Below, piece by piece: positions 46,805 to 56,494 of a DNA stretch of 64,000 bases. A program made the translations under genes and the position numbers. The notes under the pieces are model-generated. The model saw nothing but the letters and a program-made list of their open reading frames with translations, searched no databases and was not told where the DNA came from. This stretch comes from Candidatus Heimdallarchaeota archaeon (lineage in GTDB: Archaea; Asgardarchaeota; Heimdallarchaeia; Heimdallarchaeales; Kariarchaeaceae). Each line of letters opens with the position of its first letter. The first letter of the stretch is position 1. The DNA lies in NCBI GenBank assembly GCA_026702845.1, contig JADCLS010000001.1, forward strand, positions 558,001-622,000, written 5' to 3'.

Positions 46805-47467
46805 TTAATTCAAAGCTTTGAAAATTACCTTCCAATCCTTCTCTGATAATGTTTCCTGAGCTATTTTCACAAATCGTTCATAGATTTCTGAGGGAGCATT
46901 TGCCTTGAGTCCTAACAGGTAACCTATTCTCTCCCTTCTATTTACTGCAGGGAAAAAGAATTTTGCATAGTACATCGATGCTTCTGGTGGGGTAACAGTA
47001 GCGAATTTAGTTACTGCATCTTGTAATTCTTTATCAGTGTAGTTTTCCCAGAGCAGTTCCACACCATTAAATTCCTCATTTTGTAAATGAATATAGTAAT
47101 CTGCAACAAGGGTGTTGAATTTCTTAACAAATGAGAGACTTGGACCATATCGTTCTTCTGCAGACATTTTTCGAATCGAGAATAATTCATTCTCTATATC
47201 TTCCATCTGTGGATCTATGACCTTGTGATCATTCTCAAGATCCTCAAAAATTTCCTCGTCAACCTTTTTGATCAGGGGGAAAAGAAAATCATCCTCTCCT
47301 TTTGCATGAGCATGAAGTAACTTATACAGCATCTCGAATTCCTTAATAAATGCATCCAATGCTTCATCATCTTCAAAATCAACATTCCATGCTTTAAAAT
47401 TCACATGATTAATGGCGTTTCTAATTGCCTTGTGACTCGGACCTAGGGGGTCAAATCTAATTTCCAT
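46805..47467 (-). CDS. Hemerythrin HHE-domain protein
   Basis: The protein is 220 residues. The His/Glu pattern of a di-iron hemerythrin bundle is visible: PSHKAIRNAIN, LLHAHAKGEDDFLFP, ENDHKVIDPQM and YIHLQNEE. A C-terminal helical region (about 150-220) has no recognised motif. It may bind O2, NO or sense redox state. It is a single gene, with TATA-like GATTAAAAG about 26 bases before the ATG. Confidence 0.8.
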   Translation of the reverse strand: MEIRFDPLGPSHKAIRNAINHVNFKAWNVDFEDDEALDAFIKEFEMLYKLLHAHAKGEDDFLFPLIKKVDEEIFEDLENDHKVIDPQMEDIENELFSIRKMSAEERYGPSLSFVKKFNTLVADYYIHLQNEEFNGVELLWENYTDKELQDAVTKFATVTPPEASMYYAKFFFPAVNRRERIGYLLGLKANAPSEIYERFVKIAQETLSEKDWKVIFKALN

Positions 47468-47532
47468 AAATTATAATTTTAGTTTTTACCTTTTAATCTT
47501 ATTGATTATTGAAATACTCATATTGAACTAGA

Positions 47533-48417
47533 TTAGATTGTTCTATAAGTACAATAGATATTTCTTCTCCATCCTCCAAGGGGTAAGAGAATTAGGCTTA
47601 TCAAAGGATAATTTAGATTCATTACATCAGATAGCCATCCTTCTTCTTGATTCTGATATTCAGTCTCAATTGAAATTGGAGGGCCATTAAGATAATCTGG
47701 AATCTCAAAATCCAAGTAGGTATGAATCTGTAAATAATTATTCGATTGATATTCTCCTGTAGATATATTATAGTACTCATGAAAAGTTATTGCTAGAATT
47801 CTCTCCATGACCATTCCTGTATCTTTACTAATAGCATAGTTATATTCTAGATACTCCTCGTAATCATCTAGTATAAATTCCATGTACATAATCCCATACC
47901 ATACATCTACTTGATAATTTAGATTTGTAGGGTGTATCCATTTGCCATCAGATATGATTTTCATACTTGTGTTTTCTAAATGCATATCAATTGTTGCATT
48001 AATTGCATAATTATCAATATTTGGATCAAATAACCGAGTTCTACCTGCCAATTCTCTAGTAGGATTATTTGGATCTCTGTAGATTCCTGTTGTAGGGTCA
48101 ATTAATTCTATTTCTTCATTATAGCTATATTCTTTTGATTCAACATCAAATACCCCATATGATTGAATGGTGAAATTCATGAGATCTTTTGAACCAATTG
48201 TAACTAATCCATTATATGTATAATTTTCATAGTTTGGGGTAATTGAGGCATAAGTATTATTATTATCTAAATTGGTAGAATTAGCTAAGGTGTAATAGAT
48301 GATATTATCTCCTTTTATGAATAAGTCTTCAGCTATTATCAATGCATTTGAATGTTGAGGAACCATAGTAAAAAACAATAATAATGAATAGAGGACAATC
48401 AATATTTTATTTACCAT
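47533..48417 (-). CDS. Secreted protein with C-terminal anchor
   Basis: The protein is 294 residues. A signal peptide (MVNKILIVLYSLLLFFTMV) is followed by a Tyr/Asn-rich beta domain with many N-x-T/S sites, and a C-terminal hydrophobic stretch with basic residues (YPLISLILLPLGGWRRN). No family is recognised. Confidence 0.65.
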   Translation of the reverse strand: MVNKILIVLYSLLLFFTMVPQHSNALIIAEDLFIKGDNIIYYTLANSTNLDNNNTYASITPNYENYTYNGLVTIGSKDLMNFTIQSYGVFDVESKEYSYNEEIELIDPTTGIYRDPNNPTRELAGRTRLFDPNIDNYAINATIDMHLENTSMKIISDGKWIHPTNLNYQVDVWYGIMYMEFILDDYEEYLEYNYAISKDTGMVMERILAITFHEYYNISTGEYQSNNYLQIHTYLDFEIPDYLNGPPISIETEYQNQEEGWLSDVMNLNYPLISLILLPLGGWRRNIYCTYRTI

Positions 48418-48574
48418 TGGAAATGCAAGTATTTCTGGCCTTAAAAAGTAATGCAGTTATCTCTCGAATTTTGATTGAATTCTTAAGGTACACCTACTTG
48501 TGAAAGCAAATAGAAAATTTGTCAAAAATACTCCCTTTTGAGTACTACCTTTAAGAATTACGAGTTGATAGTAG

Positions 48575-49090
48575 ATGTTGATGCCTGCCAAAGCCTTAGT
48601 AATATCGGGAAGTCCTGGAACAGGAAAATCTACTCTTGTGCAGAAACTATCCGAGCAATGGGGAATAATGTCCATCAATCTATTTGATTTCGCAACCCAA
48701 TACAACTGTGTTGAAGGTAAGGATGAGGCTAGGGATGCCATTGTCGTTGATGAAGATAAATTATATGATGCTTTGGAGCAATATCTCGAGGCAGGTTACG
48801 GGGTAGTGCTTATTGACAGTCATTATGGAGATATTACTCCAGAAAAATATGTATATCGAGCGTTTGTTTTATCTGCTCCGATATCTGTTCTCAAAAGACG
48901 ACTTGAGGCAAGAGGTTATTCCAAAGAAAAGATACAAGAGAATTTACAGGCTGAAATTATGCAAGTATGTTGGGTTGATTCACTTGATGCATTTGGATCA
49001 CATAGAGTGGTGAAAATAGAAAATAATTCATTTGAGGAGACGATTGCAGTAATCAACGGATTTATTGGCCCATTAATGAACCAATCATAA
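48575..49090 (+). CDS. AK6/Fap7-type adenylate kinase
   Basis: The protein is 171 residues. Walker A is ISGSPGTGKST. LFDFATQYNCVEGKDEARDAIVVDEDKL is the AK6 NMP-binding signature, and LSAPISVLKRRLEARGYSKEKIQENLQAEI holds the lid. AK6/Fap7 (archaeal and eukaryotic) acts as NMP kinase/ATPase in 18S/16S rRNA maturation. Two ATGs (48575, 48581) are both compatible with the TATA-like element upstream. Confidence 0.85.
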   Translation: MLMPAKALVISGSPGTGKSTLVQKLSEQWGIMSINLFDFATQYNCVEGKDEARDAIVVDEDKLYDALEQYLEAGYGVVLIDSHYGDITPEKYVYRAFVLSAPISVLKRRLEARGYSKEKIQENLQAEIMQVCWVDSLDAFGSHRVVKIENNSFEETIAVINGFIGPLMNQS

Positions 49091-49200
49091 ATAATGAATC
49101 AGGTATTTTCTCTTTTTCCAACATACTTTTCTGCTCTTAGTAAGATATTGGTTTTGTCAGCAGTACTAGCCTATATATATCATAAATCTCAAGGAATGGT

Positions 49201-49764
49201 ATGTATCGACCAGATGATATCGGTGATTCTAATTATGTTCGTTGTGGATTCAGAGATTGCTATCAATGTTGTCTAGAAACAGAGATGATAATTACAGAAG
49301 AGGAGGCTGAGATCATCGAGGAGAGGTCTGGAATAGAGAGAGAGGAGTTTCTCCTACCAGAAGTAGAAACTGAAGGTTTTTTACAACTAAAAAATGTACA
49401 CAGTCCTATCATGGGTATGAGATGTTACTTTCTTAATGATAAGGGTAAATGCAGCATACGTGAATATGCTCCTCAGGGATGTTACCTATATCCACTGATT
49501 CTTAATGTGGAAACTGATGAGACAATGGTGGATGTGGACTGTAGGGAACATGATTGGTTCAAAAAGCAAACATTCTTGGCCAGTCAAGCAAGGAGCATCA
49601 AACAATTGGTTTCGACTTTAATGCTGGAGGCAGATCGACGTGTGATTGATCTACAGTTATCGCCTAGTGCTGCTAGTTTTGATTACTTCGAAGATGAGGA
49701 AACTGCTAGTGCATTACGTGAATTACTTGATGCAAGATCGCATAAAGATGATGATGATGATTAG
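49201..49764 (+). CDS. YkgJ-family cysteine cluster protein
   Basis: The protein is 187 residues. CGFRDCYQCCLETEMIIT and MRCYFLNDKGKCSIREYAPQGCYLYPL form the two Cys clusters of the YkgJ (zinc/iron-chelating) family, with the downstream DVDCREHDW as a further site. The C-terminus is acidic (SHKDDDDD). The biochemical role of the family is unsettled. Its stop codon overlaps that of the convergent next gene. Confidence 0.8.
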   Translation: MYRPDDIGDSNYVRCGFRDCYQCCLETEMIITEEEAEIIEERSGIEREEFLLPEVETEGFLQLKNVHSPIMGMRCYFLNDKGKCSIREYAPQGCYLYPLILNVETDETMVDVDCREHDWFKKQTFLASQARSIKQLVSTLMLEADRRVIDLQLSPSAASFDYFEDEETASALRELLDARSHKDDDDD

Positions 49765-50327
49765 TAACGTTTTCGTATCTTACTTAAAGGAATAAATATC
49801 ATAAGTGGGAAATAAGCAAGGCTATCTTTAGTTATAGAACCACTAGTGACATCCTCAGTAGAGTTAGTCTCTTCTGTTGTTTCGTCAGATGTGTCTCCCA
49901 GGTCGATCTGATAATAATACATTTCATCAATGGGTTCTGCAATTTTCATCCCAAAAGTGAGTTCTGGATTATCTTTGGGTAGGGTGAGCACAGTACTATC
50001 CTCATAGTAAATCACTAAATCAAAACCAATGGTCTCATCATTATTTTCCACTACAATAAATGAAGAGGAGAATGTATTACCATCCTGTACCAATAGTAAT
50101 GGTGGAACATGACAATTGTAATCAGGTTGGATCTTACAGTAAAATGATCTCACCTTGGTAACATTGCTCGCATCACCAAAATCAATAGAAATAGTTACAT
50201 TGGTGTCTGTATATACCACCTCAGGTGAGTATGTAATACTTGATATTCCATGTGGATTCGCACGGACTGTGTTTGGGGCTATGCCTAAAATTAAGAAAAA
50301 TAGTCCAATAACTACTATTTTCTTCAT
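49761..50327 (-). CDS. Secreted protein with acidic Thr-rich stalk and C-terminal anchor
   Basis: The protein is 188 residues. A signal peptide (MKKIVVIGLFFLILGIAP) precedes one Ig-like/fibronectin-like domain (about 25-130) with two Cys. A Thr/Glu/Asp stalk (DTSDETTEETNSTED) and a hydrophobic end with basic tail (YFPLMIFIPLSKIRKRY) follow. No binding partner is indicated. Confidence 0.65.
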   Translation of the reverse strand: MKKIVVIGLFFLILGIAPNTVRANPHGISSITYSPEVVYTDTNVTISIDFGDASNVTKVRSFYCKIQPDYNCHVPPLLLVQDGNTFSSSFIVVENNDETIGFDLVIYYEDSTVLTLPKDNPELTFGMKIAEPIDEMYYYQIDLGDTSDETTEETNSTEDVTSGSITKDSLAYFPLMIFIPLSKIRKRY

Positions 50328-50382
50328 AGTCGAATTAAATTTTGTGCATAAATATTAGTTTCGGAACTTCTACGTATACTGA

Positions 50383-51132
50383 TTATTGGTGTTCATATAA
50401 GTCGAGAAGTATGGCTTGACTATCGATAGATAGATTCTTCATGGCTTCCCGTAACTCTGTTTTAGATAGCTGGTGATAATTATTCATTAGATACTCCTCG
50501 ACCTCTTCGGTAACGCTCTTGCAACAGGTTCTAAGCAACCATGGAATTGCTTTTCTTACATAGTAATTCCGATCTTGAATCTGTTTATTCACCTGTTTGA
50601 TGATAAATAAGCCTATCTCCTCGTCTTGGCAATGTTTTATTAGTGCTGTGATACTAAGTCTTCTCCTCCAGAAATTTTGAGATTCACCCCACAAATCGAT
50701 TTCCTTTAAGATAGAATCATTCAACATGAGATAGGGGAAGACGTTGATGCATAAATGATCTGAAGTGGTCCAGTGGTCGATAAGATCCACCCAGCGATCA
50801 TTAATTTCTGTGAATACACGAATAGAGTTGGTTTTGATCAACTTCTTATAACGTTCTAACAAAAAGAATATCGCCACTCGATCTTCAGTAAATCGTGCTT
50901 TCTCAAAGATATAGTGTGCACCTTCAAGCAATTCATCTATATCCATGCTAATATTGGCTTTCTGGACCTCCACACAATATTTCTTCAGCTTGCCATTACT
51001 GATTCCCGCAGCAGATAATTTAGTAACAGGGCCTACCATTGCTGTTTGTACAAAGCCAGTTTTCTTGGTATTATCTTGATCATGATTTGCTGGATCACTA
51101 ATCCAGTCCATAAATGTATTGTACCAAGCCAT
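50383..51132 (-). CDS. AlkD-like DNA alkylation repair HEAT protein
   Basis: The protein is 249 residues made of helical HEAT-like repeats. WVDLIDHWTTSDHLC, NFWRRRLSITALIKH and DRNYYVRKAIPWLLR are the conserved segments of the AlkC/AlkD DNA glycosylase group, which excises N3- and N7-alkylpurines. The catalytic Trp and Asp are compatible but not proven. It may complement the alkyltransferase-like protein at 19.3 kb. Confidence 0.75.
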   Translation of the reverse strand: MAWYNTFMDWISDPANHDQDNTKKTGFVQTAMVGPVTKLSAAGISNGKLKKYCVEVQKANISMDIDELLEGAHYIFEKARFTEDRVAIFFLLERYKKLIKTNSIRVFTEINDRWVDLIDHWTTSDHLCINVFPYLMLNDSILKEIDLWGESQNFWRRRLSITALIKHCQDEEIGLFIIKQVNKQIQDRNYYVRKAIPWLLRTCCKSVTEEVEEYLMNNYHQLSKTELREAMKNLSIDSQAILLDLYEHQ

Positions 51133-51167
51133 ATAATAGATGAAATTATGTTAATTATACGTCTTAT

Positions 51168-53432
51168 TCAATAATACTGATTTTTTGATTTGTATTTTGT
51201 AATTATTGGCATGAGTGCCAGCATTACAGGAAATACAATTATTGGTAAGCTGCTATCCTCTGGTCCTGTAGACGTAAGTAAATCTGGTGTGGTAATAATT
51301 CCACTTATTGGTAGTAAGATTGAGTTCCCATATCGAGGAAGATCGATAATTATGCTCAAGTCATCTTTTACAGTATAAGTCCAATTTCCATTTAAAACAT
51401 CAACAAATTGCTGTCCAGCTGATATACCAGTTCCAGCAAGCTGGATAATAGTATTCTTATGGTCATCATTCCTATTCACCATTATTAGTGCGGTATCATC
51501 ATCTGTATATCGTTGGTATGCAAGGACACCTGCACGATTGTCCTCAAGTATTTGAAAATCTCCTTCAAGTAGGGTTGGTACTGATTTTTTGAGACTGATC
51601 AACTGCTTATAATGATCAAGGATAGTCGTATTGGTATTACTCCAGTCATAGGTGGTTCTTGTTCCAGGATCACCAACTCCCTTGGTTCCAATCTCATCGC
51701 CATACCAAATAACCGGTACACCTGGATAGGTGAATTGCATAGTTGCAGCCATCAGTTGCTTGGCAGAACTCCCTCCCAGTGCAGATAATATCCTCGTTCT
51801 ATCATGATTACCTAAATTAACCCATAAACTCTCAAATACTTCCTTGGGGTAGTGTTCCTGTACCGCATACAGAAGGTTGGAATACTGTTCATCATCATAA
51901 TTACCTAGGATCCAATCGATAGTATTGAAGCGAAAAGGCATGTTCTGTACAGCATCATTCATATCTCCAGCTAGCCATGCACTGGCTCTCTCCCAGATCT
52001 CCCCAATAATCACTGCTTCAGGATCTGCAGCCTTGACACTATCCCTGATCATCTGATTGACTAACCTAGATCCCTGTCCATCCTGATACTGGTGATTGAC
52101 ATCCAGTCTGAACCCATCAACACCATGTTCAATCCAGAATTTAAATATATTATTACTACCATTAACAAGTTCATTCATGGCTACATTATCATGGTACATG
52201 ATGGTAGGTATATTGTTGAAGCCAAACCATGAATTATAATTATGATTATCTGCATAGAATTCAAACATAGAATAATATGGTGATTCACTACTTTCATATG
52301 CTCCTAGAATATCCGGATACAGATCAGGAACAAATCCACTGATTGCATTATCATCAATATGTTGGCCCTCAAAACGTTGGAAATACTTACCCTGAGCAGA
52401 GGCATGATTGATTACTGTATCATAGATGATCTTAATTCCCACCTCCTCCAGGGCATCAGCAAATGTATCGAAATACGCCATGCTTTCAGCATTATTATTG
52501 ATCACATTACCTCCATCCCGTCCAGATACCACAGAATAGTATGAATCCACACTTCGGTAATCATTAACTGCATAGCCGTGATTATCTGGAGATTCTGAAA
52601 ATGGATTGAACCAGATGAAATCAATTCCCAGATCATTAAGATAATCTGATTTTTCAAGGACTCCTTGGAAATCACCACCAAAGTAATCACATCCCCCTTG
52701 AGGTGTCTCATCCCAAGTACCATGCTTGTAAATCATGGTACGTTCAGCATCACCGTAGCCTAATCGACCATCTCCAGAACTATCCCATTCATACCAGCAG
52801 ATATCAGTGGATTGGGGATCATTAGCAGTCTCACCATTGTAAAATCTGTCAATGAAAATCTGATAACCGACCGCTTGTTTGTGCCAATCAGGAGTACTGA
52901 AACTATCCTCATGGAAGATGATGGAATAATCACCATCATTGGCATGGAATGAACGTGGAACACCCACTCCACCAGTTTGGTATACTCGTGCATCCTCAAA
53001 CACGGAGAACAACACATCATCATTGTACCATCGAATAGATGATCCATCCTTCAGTATAAATGCGTAGTAAAAATCTGCGGGATAATTAGGTGATTCCACA
53101 GTTCCTGACCAATAATCGTATTGGGAATCTGAAGAACTCACACTCATTTCAATTATAGTCTCAATTCCCTTAGGACCATCCCATATTCTGATACTTGCAG
53201 AGCTAAGATCATCTTTTGCTGCACGGATTGTGAGTTGTACATCTGTACCTATAGTCACAGCACCTGAATGATGTGTGCCCCAGCCTGGATTCCTGTAAAA
53301 AGCATCTCTGGAATCATGATACAAAGCATCAGTATCAATTATACCATCCTGTGCTTGTGAATACAGAGGATGAAAAGGTGATGGAGAACTCAAGAACATG
53401 ACTATTATCAATATGGAAGTAATTTTCTTCAA
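51168..53432 (-). CDS. Secreted GH13 alpha-amylase/cyclomaltodextrinase-like enzyme
   Basis: The protein is 754 residues. The signal peptide is followed by an N-terminal beta domain with aromatic residues (about 40-165) and the GH13 barrel. Catalytic residues are D444 (GFRLDVNH), E478 (IIGEIWE) and D544 (NLGNHDRTR), with FGGDFQGVLEKSDYLNDLGID and FNPFSESPDNHGY at the front of the barrel. A C-terminal beta domain and a Ser/Thr stalk end in a hydrophobic anchor (IVFPVMLALMPIITKYKSK). It hydrolyses alpha-1,4-glucans outside the cell and feeds sugar uptake; no transporter is nearby. Confidence 0.9.
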   Translation of the reverse strand: MKKITSILIIVMFLSSPSPFHPLYSQAQDGIIDTDALYHDSRDAFYRNPGWGTHHSGAVTIGTDVQLTIRAAKDDLSSASIRIWDGPKGIETIIEMSVSSSDSQYDYWSGTVESPNYPADFYYAFILKDGSSIRWYNDDVLFSVFEDARVYQTGGVGVPRSFHANDGDYSIIFHEDSFSTPDWHKQAVGYQIFIDRFYNGETANDPQSTDICWYEWDSSGDGRLGYGDAERTMIYKHGTWDETPQGGCDYFGGDFQGVLEKSDYLNDLGIDFIWFNPFSESPDNHGYAVNDYRSVDSYYSVVSGRDGGNVINNNAESMAYFDTFADALEEVGIKIIYDTVINHASAQGKYFQRFEGQHIDDNAISGFVPDLYPDILGAYESSESPYYSMFEFYADNHNYNSWFGFNNIPTIMYHDNVAMNELVNGSNNIFKFWIEHGVDGFRLDVNHQYQDGQGSRLVNQMIRDSVKAADPEAVIIGEIWERASAWLAGDMNDAVQNMPFRFNTIDWILGNYDDEQYSNLLYAVQEHYPKEVFESLWVNLGNHDRTRILSALGGSSAKQLMAATMQFTYPGVPVIWYGDEIGTKGVGDPGTRTTYDWSNTNTTILDHYKQLISLKKSVPTLLEGDFQILEDNRAGVLAYQRYTDDDTALIMVNRNDDHKNTIIQLAGTGISAGQQFVDVLNGNWTYTVKDDLSIIIDLPRYGNSILLPISGIITTPDLLTSTGPEDSSLPIIVFPVMLALMPIITKYKSKNQYY

Positions 53433-53655
53433 TTACTTTCTTTCTTGTGATTTTTTTTTATGTATTTTGGCATTGAATACTGGTTGAAAATGTATTTGTT
53501 GAATAATAATCCCCATTAGGTTGTATAATGTATGTAATTTGTTTTTTCTAAGATAAGGAACTATGCAACGTAGGCTTAGAGATTTAGGTAGGTTATTGGG
53601 TTAGATCGAATCATCATAAAAACAAGTATAATGTACATCAAATTGTAAATAATAC

Positions 53656-55041
53656 TCATTGAGTATCAAAAATTAATTGCAATTTTGCAGCTAATTCTGG
53701 ATCTAAGGCATTTTTATATGATTCCAATAATTTTATCTTTTCCTCTTTGGCTCGTACATGAATCGATTTACCTTTCCACTCGTCTCCTCTATCCACAAGC
53801 GCTGAAGGAAAATGGAATTCTCTTCGGTAATTTTTGAGGGTTGTCTTGTGAGTGAGTAACTGCTGTTTATCCTCATATTCTCGCAAAACCTTTTCAGTAT
53901 CCAGACCAATATACTCAATACCTCTATGTAATCGATAATTCATACCTACGATCTGATCATCAATTATTAGCTTCTCAATGGAGAATGTACTCTCAAAATT
54001 GATCATACCTGCACCAGAAACCAAATTTATTTCTGCAAGAGTGGCAAGAGCCATTCCATATCCTGTCTCAAAACCTGCCTGCATATCATTGATTTTTGTA
54101 TCGGATAGGCCAATATATCCATGCACAGGAAAATCAAGTGATTTTGCCACCTGTGCATAACCTGCTGTAATCATCATGGATTCTACTGCACCAATAGGTG
54201 TTGAACCCTTTCGAAGATCAAATACTGTGGCAGATCCTCCCCAGATAACAGGAGCACCTTTTTTTACCAACTGAGCAATAACTACTCCTGATAACACTTC
54301 TGCTGTATGTTGCACAATTGTTGAATAGATGCTTGCAGGACTATTTGCCCCCATCATTGGCATTGAGATGATGTTGGATGGTATTCCAGCTTTAGCACAA
54401 TCGATCACTGATTGTGTGGTAAGATCTGACCACCTCAGGGGAGAGGTGACACAAGCATCAAATATAGCTAAGGGTTTCTCCCTCAATGCCTCCTCCGAAC
54501 CTCTTACCATCACTAGTAGCTGTTTCATAATATCAAAGGATTCTTTTCTGAAAGTACCTGTTATCACTGGCTTCTTGGAGTAGAGTAATGAGAGTAATAA
54601 TCGATAGGCATCTGATCTATCTACATCCACATCCTTACAGATCATAGCTGTACTCTGTGCGTGAATATTTTCCAGCTGATCGACTACCTTTACATACTCA
54701 ATATAATCATCTGTCACTGGGTCTCTGAGATCCTCTCCATCAAGGATGGTTAGAGCAGTGGATCCGGGATCAAAGCAAAGATCTCTAATCAGATCTACTA
54801 CCTCCATACCGTCCCTATCATACAATTTTAAGGTACTAGGTATAGACGAAATTGCATTATCTACAACCTTTTCAGGTATCTGTATCCATCCTTTGTCATC
54901 AGGGAGTAATCCATTAGATCTGAATAACTCGATTCCTTCTGTATTCTCCACAAAAATGCCAATATTTGCCAAAATACTCTTTGCTTCTAATAGTATAGAG
55001 TCAATACTCTCTTCATCAAATAAACTGATCTCTGGTCTCAT
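53656..55041 (-). CDS. MttB-family (non-pyrrolysine) methyltransferase
   Basis: The protein is 461 residues from the ATG at 55041, which follows a GGAGATGAGG site. It has the trimethylamine methyltransferase fold: LFDEESIDSILLEAKSILANIGI, FDPGSTALTILDGEDLRDP, GAPVIWGGSATVFDLRKGSTPIGA and MQAGFETGYGMALATLAEINLVSGAG. The frame has no in-frame amber codon, so it belongs to the non-Pyl group that includes glycine-betaine and proline-betaine methyltransferases. It is the last gene of the operon. Its product would methylate the corrinoid protein encoded first. Confidence 0.85.
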   Translation of the reverse strand: MRPEISLFDEESIDSILLEAKSILANIGIFVENTEGIELFRSNGLLPDDKGWIQIPEKVVDNAISSIPSTLKLYDRDGMEVVDLIRDLCFDPGSTALTILDGEDLRDPVTDDYIEYVKVVDQLENIHAQSTAMICKDVDVDRSDAYRLLLSLLYSKKPVITGTFRKESFDIMKQLLVMVRGSEEALREKPLAIFDACVTSPLRWSDLTTQSVIDCAKAGIPSNIISMPMMGANSPASIYSTIVQHTAEVLSGVVIAQLVKKGAPVIWGGSATVFDLRKGSTPIGAVESMMITAGYAQVAKSLDFPVHGYIGLSDTKINDMQAGFETGYGMALATLAEINLVSGAGMINFESTFSIEKLIIDDQIVGMNYRLHRGIEYIGLDTEKVLREYEDKQQLLTHKTTLKNYRREFHFPSALVDRGDEWKGKSIHVRAKEEKIKLLESYKNALDPELAAKLQLIFDTQ

Positions 55042-55045
55042 GTCC

Positions 55046-55639
55046 TCATCTCCTATGTGGGCAATTTCCCCTTTTCTCACAACTTTTGCATCTATTCACA
55101 AAATTCTCCCCTAGATTAACTAAAAAACTAACTGATTTGATTGGAATCATCATATTGCTAGATGTGAGGGTTACACCAGTTGAAGAAATTCTGTCAAAGA
55201 TAATTTGCTGATCTTCCACTCCCATATCACAATAACCTGGTGAGTAACGCATTGATGGAACCAATCCCAGCTCATTTGCTTTCATATTAATCATCTCATT
55301 GATCTGATCGGCCACCTGATCTGCAGCCACGGAGCCTATTGCATCAAGAACTACACCATCAGACAATTTTCCTTCCTCCAAGTATTGATCCGTAATCTTG
55401 GGAAGTTCAGGACCTATCGTACAAATCGCAAGGGCAACCTTTCTTGCATTCTCAAAATATGATCTAGGTGGTAGATGATCTCGGTCAACAATTATATATT
55501 CTCCTGCTGCTTTGATGTATGGTCTGGCTAAATTAATTAGTTGTTCTACCTGTGTAGTCACTCGGTCAGATGGTTTTTTTCCTCTTCTTCCAAGATAGGC
55601 ATATAGTTGCATTCTATCAATTTCTGGAGTTTTAATCAT
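55046..55639 (-). CDS. Stand-alone methionine-synthase activation-domain-like protein
   Basis: The protein is 197 residues. It matches the C-terminal reactivation domain of MetH, which binds S-adenosylmethionine and remethylates inactive cob(II)alamin: MRYSPGYCDMGVEDQQIIFD (RxxPGY signature), TGVTLTSSNMMIPIKSVSFLVNLG. A C-terminal cluster CKSCEKRGNCPHR is typical of stand-alone versions. It starts inside the stop of the upstream gene (ATGA overlap). It is likely needed to rescue the corrinoid protein of this operon. Confidence 0.8.
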   Translation of the reverse strand: MIKTPEIDRMQLYAYLGRRGKKPSDRVTTQVEQLINLARPYIKAAGEYIIVDRDHLPPRSYFENARKVALAICTIGPELPKITDQYLEEGKLSDGVVLDAIGSVAADQVADQINEMINMKANELGLVPSMRYSPGYCDMGVEDQQIIFDRISSTGVTLTSSNMMIPIKSVSFLVNLGENFVNRCKSCEKRGNCPHRR

Positions 55640-56493
55640 CCCATCAACTCTTTAATTTTATTAATGTGACGGTAATCAGTTCCACAGCATCCACCAATGA
55701 TATCCGCCACCTCAAGGATCTCAATCATATTATTCGCAAATACTTCAGGAGATTCAGGATACATCACTTCACCACCTCTAATTTCAGGTTGCCCCGCATT
55801 TGCTTGGAATATCAGTGGTAAATCAGTTAGATCTCGTGAAATTCTAGCCAGTTCAACCATGTCTTCAGAACTCAGCGTACAGTTGGCACCCACAACCGAT
55901 GCCCCTTCATCTGCAAGTTGTGAAAAACATTGCTCAGGAGTATTTCCCATGATCGTAAAAAAGCCTCGTTTCTTCCTGTCAAAAGTCATAGTTGCCATTA
56001 CTGGAATGTTTGTATCGATTGCTCTGACTGCTTGAACTGCAGCGATTGCTTCTCTTAGATCATACATTGTCTCTATGAGGATACCATCCACTCCAGATTG
56101 AATGAGCAATTTTGCCTGGGTGTAAAAGGTATCAAATAACTCCTGCTCAGTGATTGTACCCATGGGTGAAAGGAATTTTCCTGTGGGTCCAATATCCCCA
56201 ATGACAAATCTAGATGCAGATCTTGCATTCTCAACAGCTTTACTTATGATCTCACTCACATTCTCTACGCCTTTCTCACCCAGCTTAAGAGGAGAAGCAC
56301 CAAATGTATTTGTCAGAATTAAATCTGCTCCTGCTTTTGCGTAATTCTGATGTATTTCCTGTACTTCTGTTGATCGTTTAATATTCCAAAGCTCTGGAAC
56401 ATCTTCAGTGGTCATACCACGAGCTATGAGCATTGATCCCATGGCACCATCAAATAATAGTTTTTTCTTGCCAATAAGCTCAATTAAGCTCAT
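55636..56493 (-). CDS. Homocysteine S-methyltransferase (MetH N-terminal/BHMT domain)
   Basis: The protein is 285 residues. LLFDGAMGSMLIARGM, ELWNIKRSTEVQEIHQNYAKAGADLILTNTFGAS and the zinc Cys residues GANCTL and IGGCCGT match the homocysteine-binding barrel of MetH and BHMT. It transfers a methyl group to homocysteine to give methionine; with a corrinoid protein and no folate domain, it is the acceptor module. It starts 1 base after the corrinoid gene. Confidence 0.85.
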   Translation of the reverse strand: MSLIELIGKKKLLFDGAMGSMLIARGMTTEDVPELWNIKRSTEVQEIHQNYAKAGADLILTNTFGASPLKLGEKGVENVSEIISKAVENARSASRFVIGDIGPTGKFLSPMGTITEQELFDTFYTQAKLLIQSGVDGILIETMYDLREAIAAVQAVRAIDTNIPVMATMTFDRKKRGFFTIMGNTPEQCFSQLADEGASVVGANCTLSSEDMVELARISRDLTDLPLIFQANAGQPEIRGGEVMYPESPEVFANNMIEILEVADIIGGCCGTDYRHINKIKELMG

Positions 56494-56494
56494 C

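Noticed and set aside
49094..49276. 60-codon plus-strand frame just before the YkgJ gene
   Set aside because: It overlaps the YkgJ gene in another frame and contains its TATA-like element; no ribosome binding site. A tiny membrane peptide cannot be fully excluded.
53656..55041. Pyrrolysine-dependent trimethylamine methyltransferase
   Set aside because: The full-length frame has no in-frame amber codon, so it is a non-Pyl MttB-family member.
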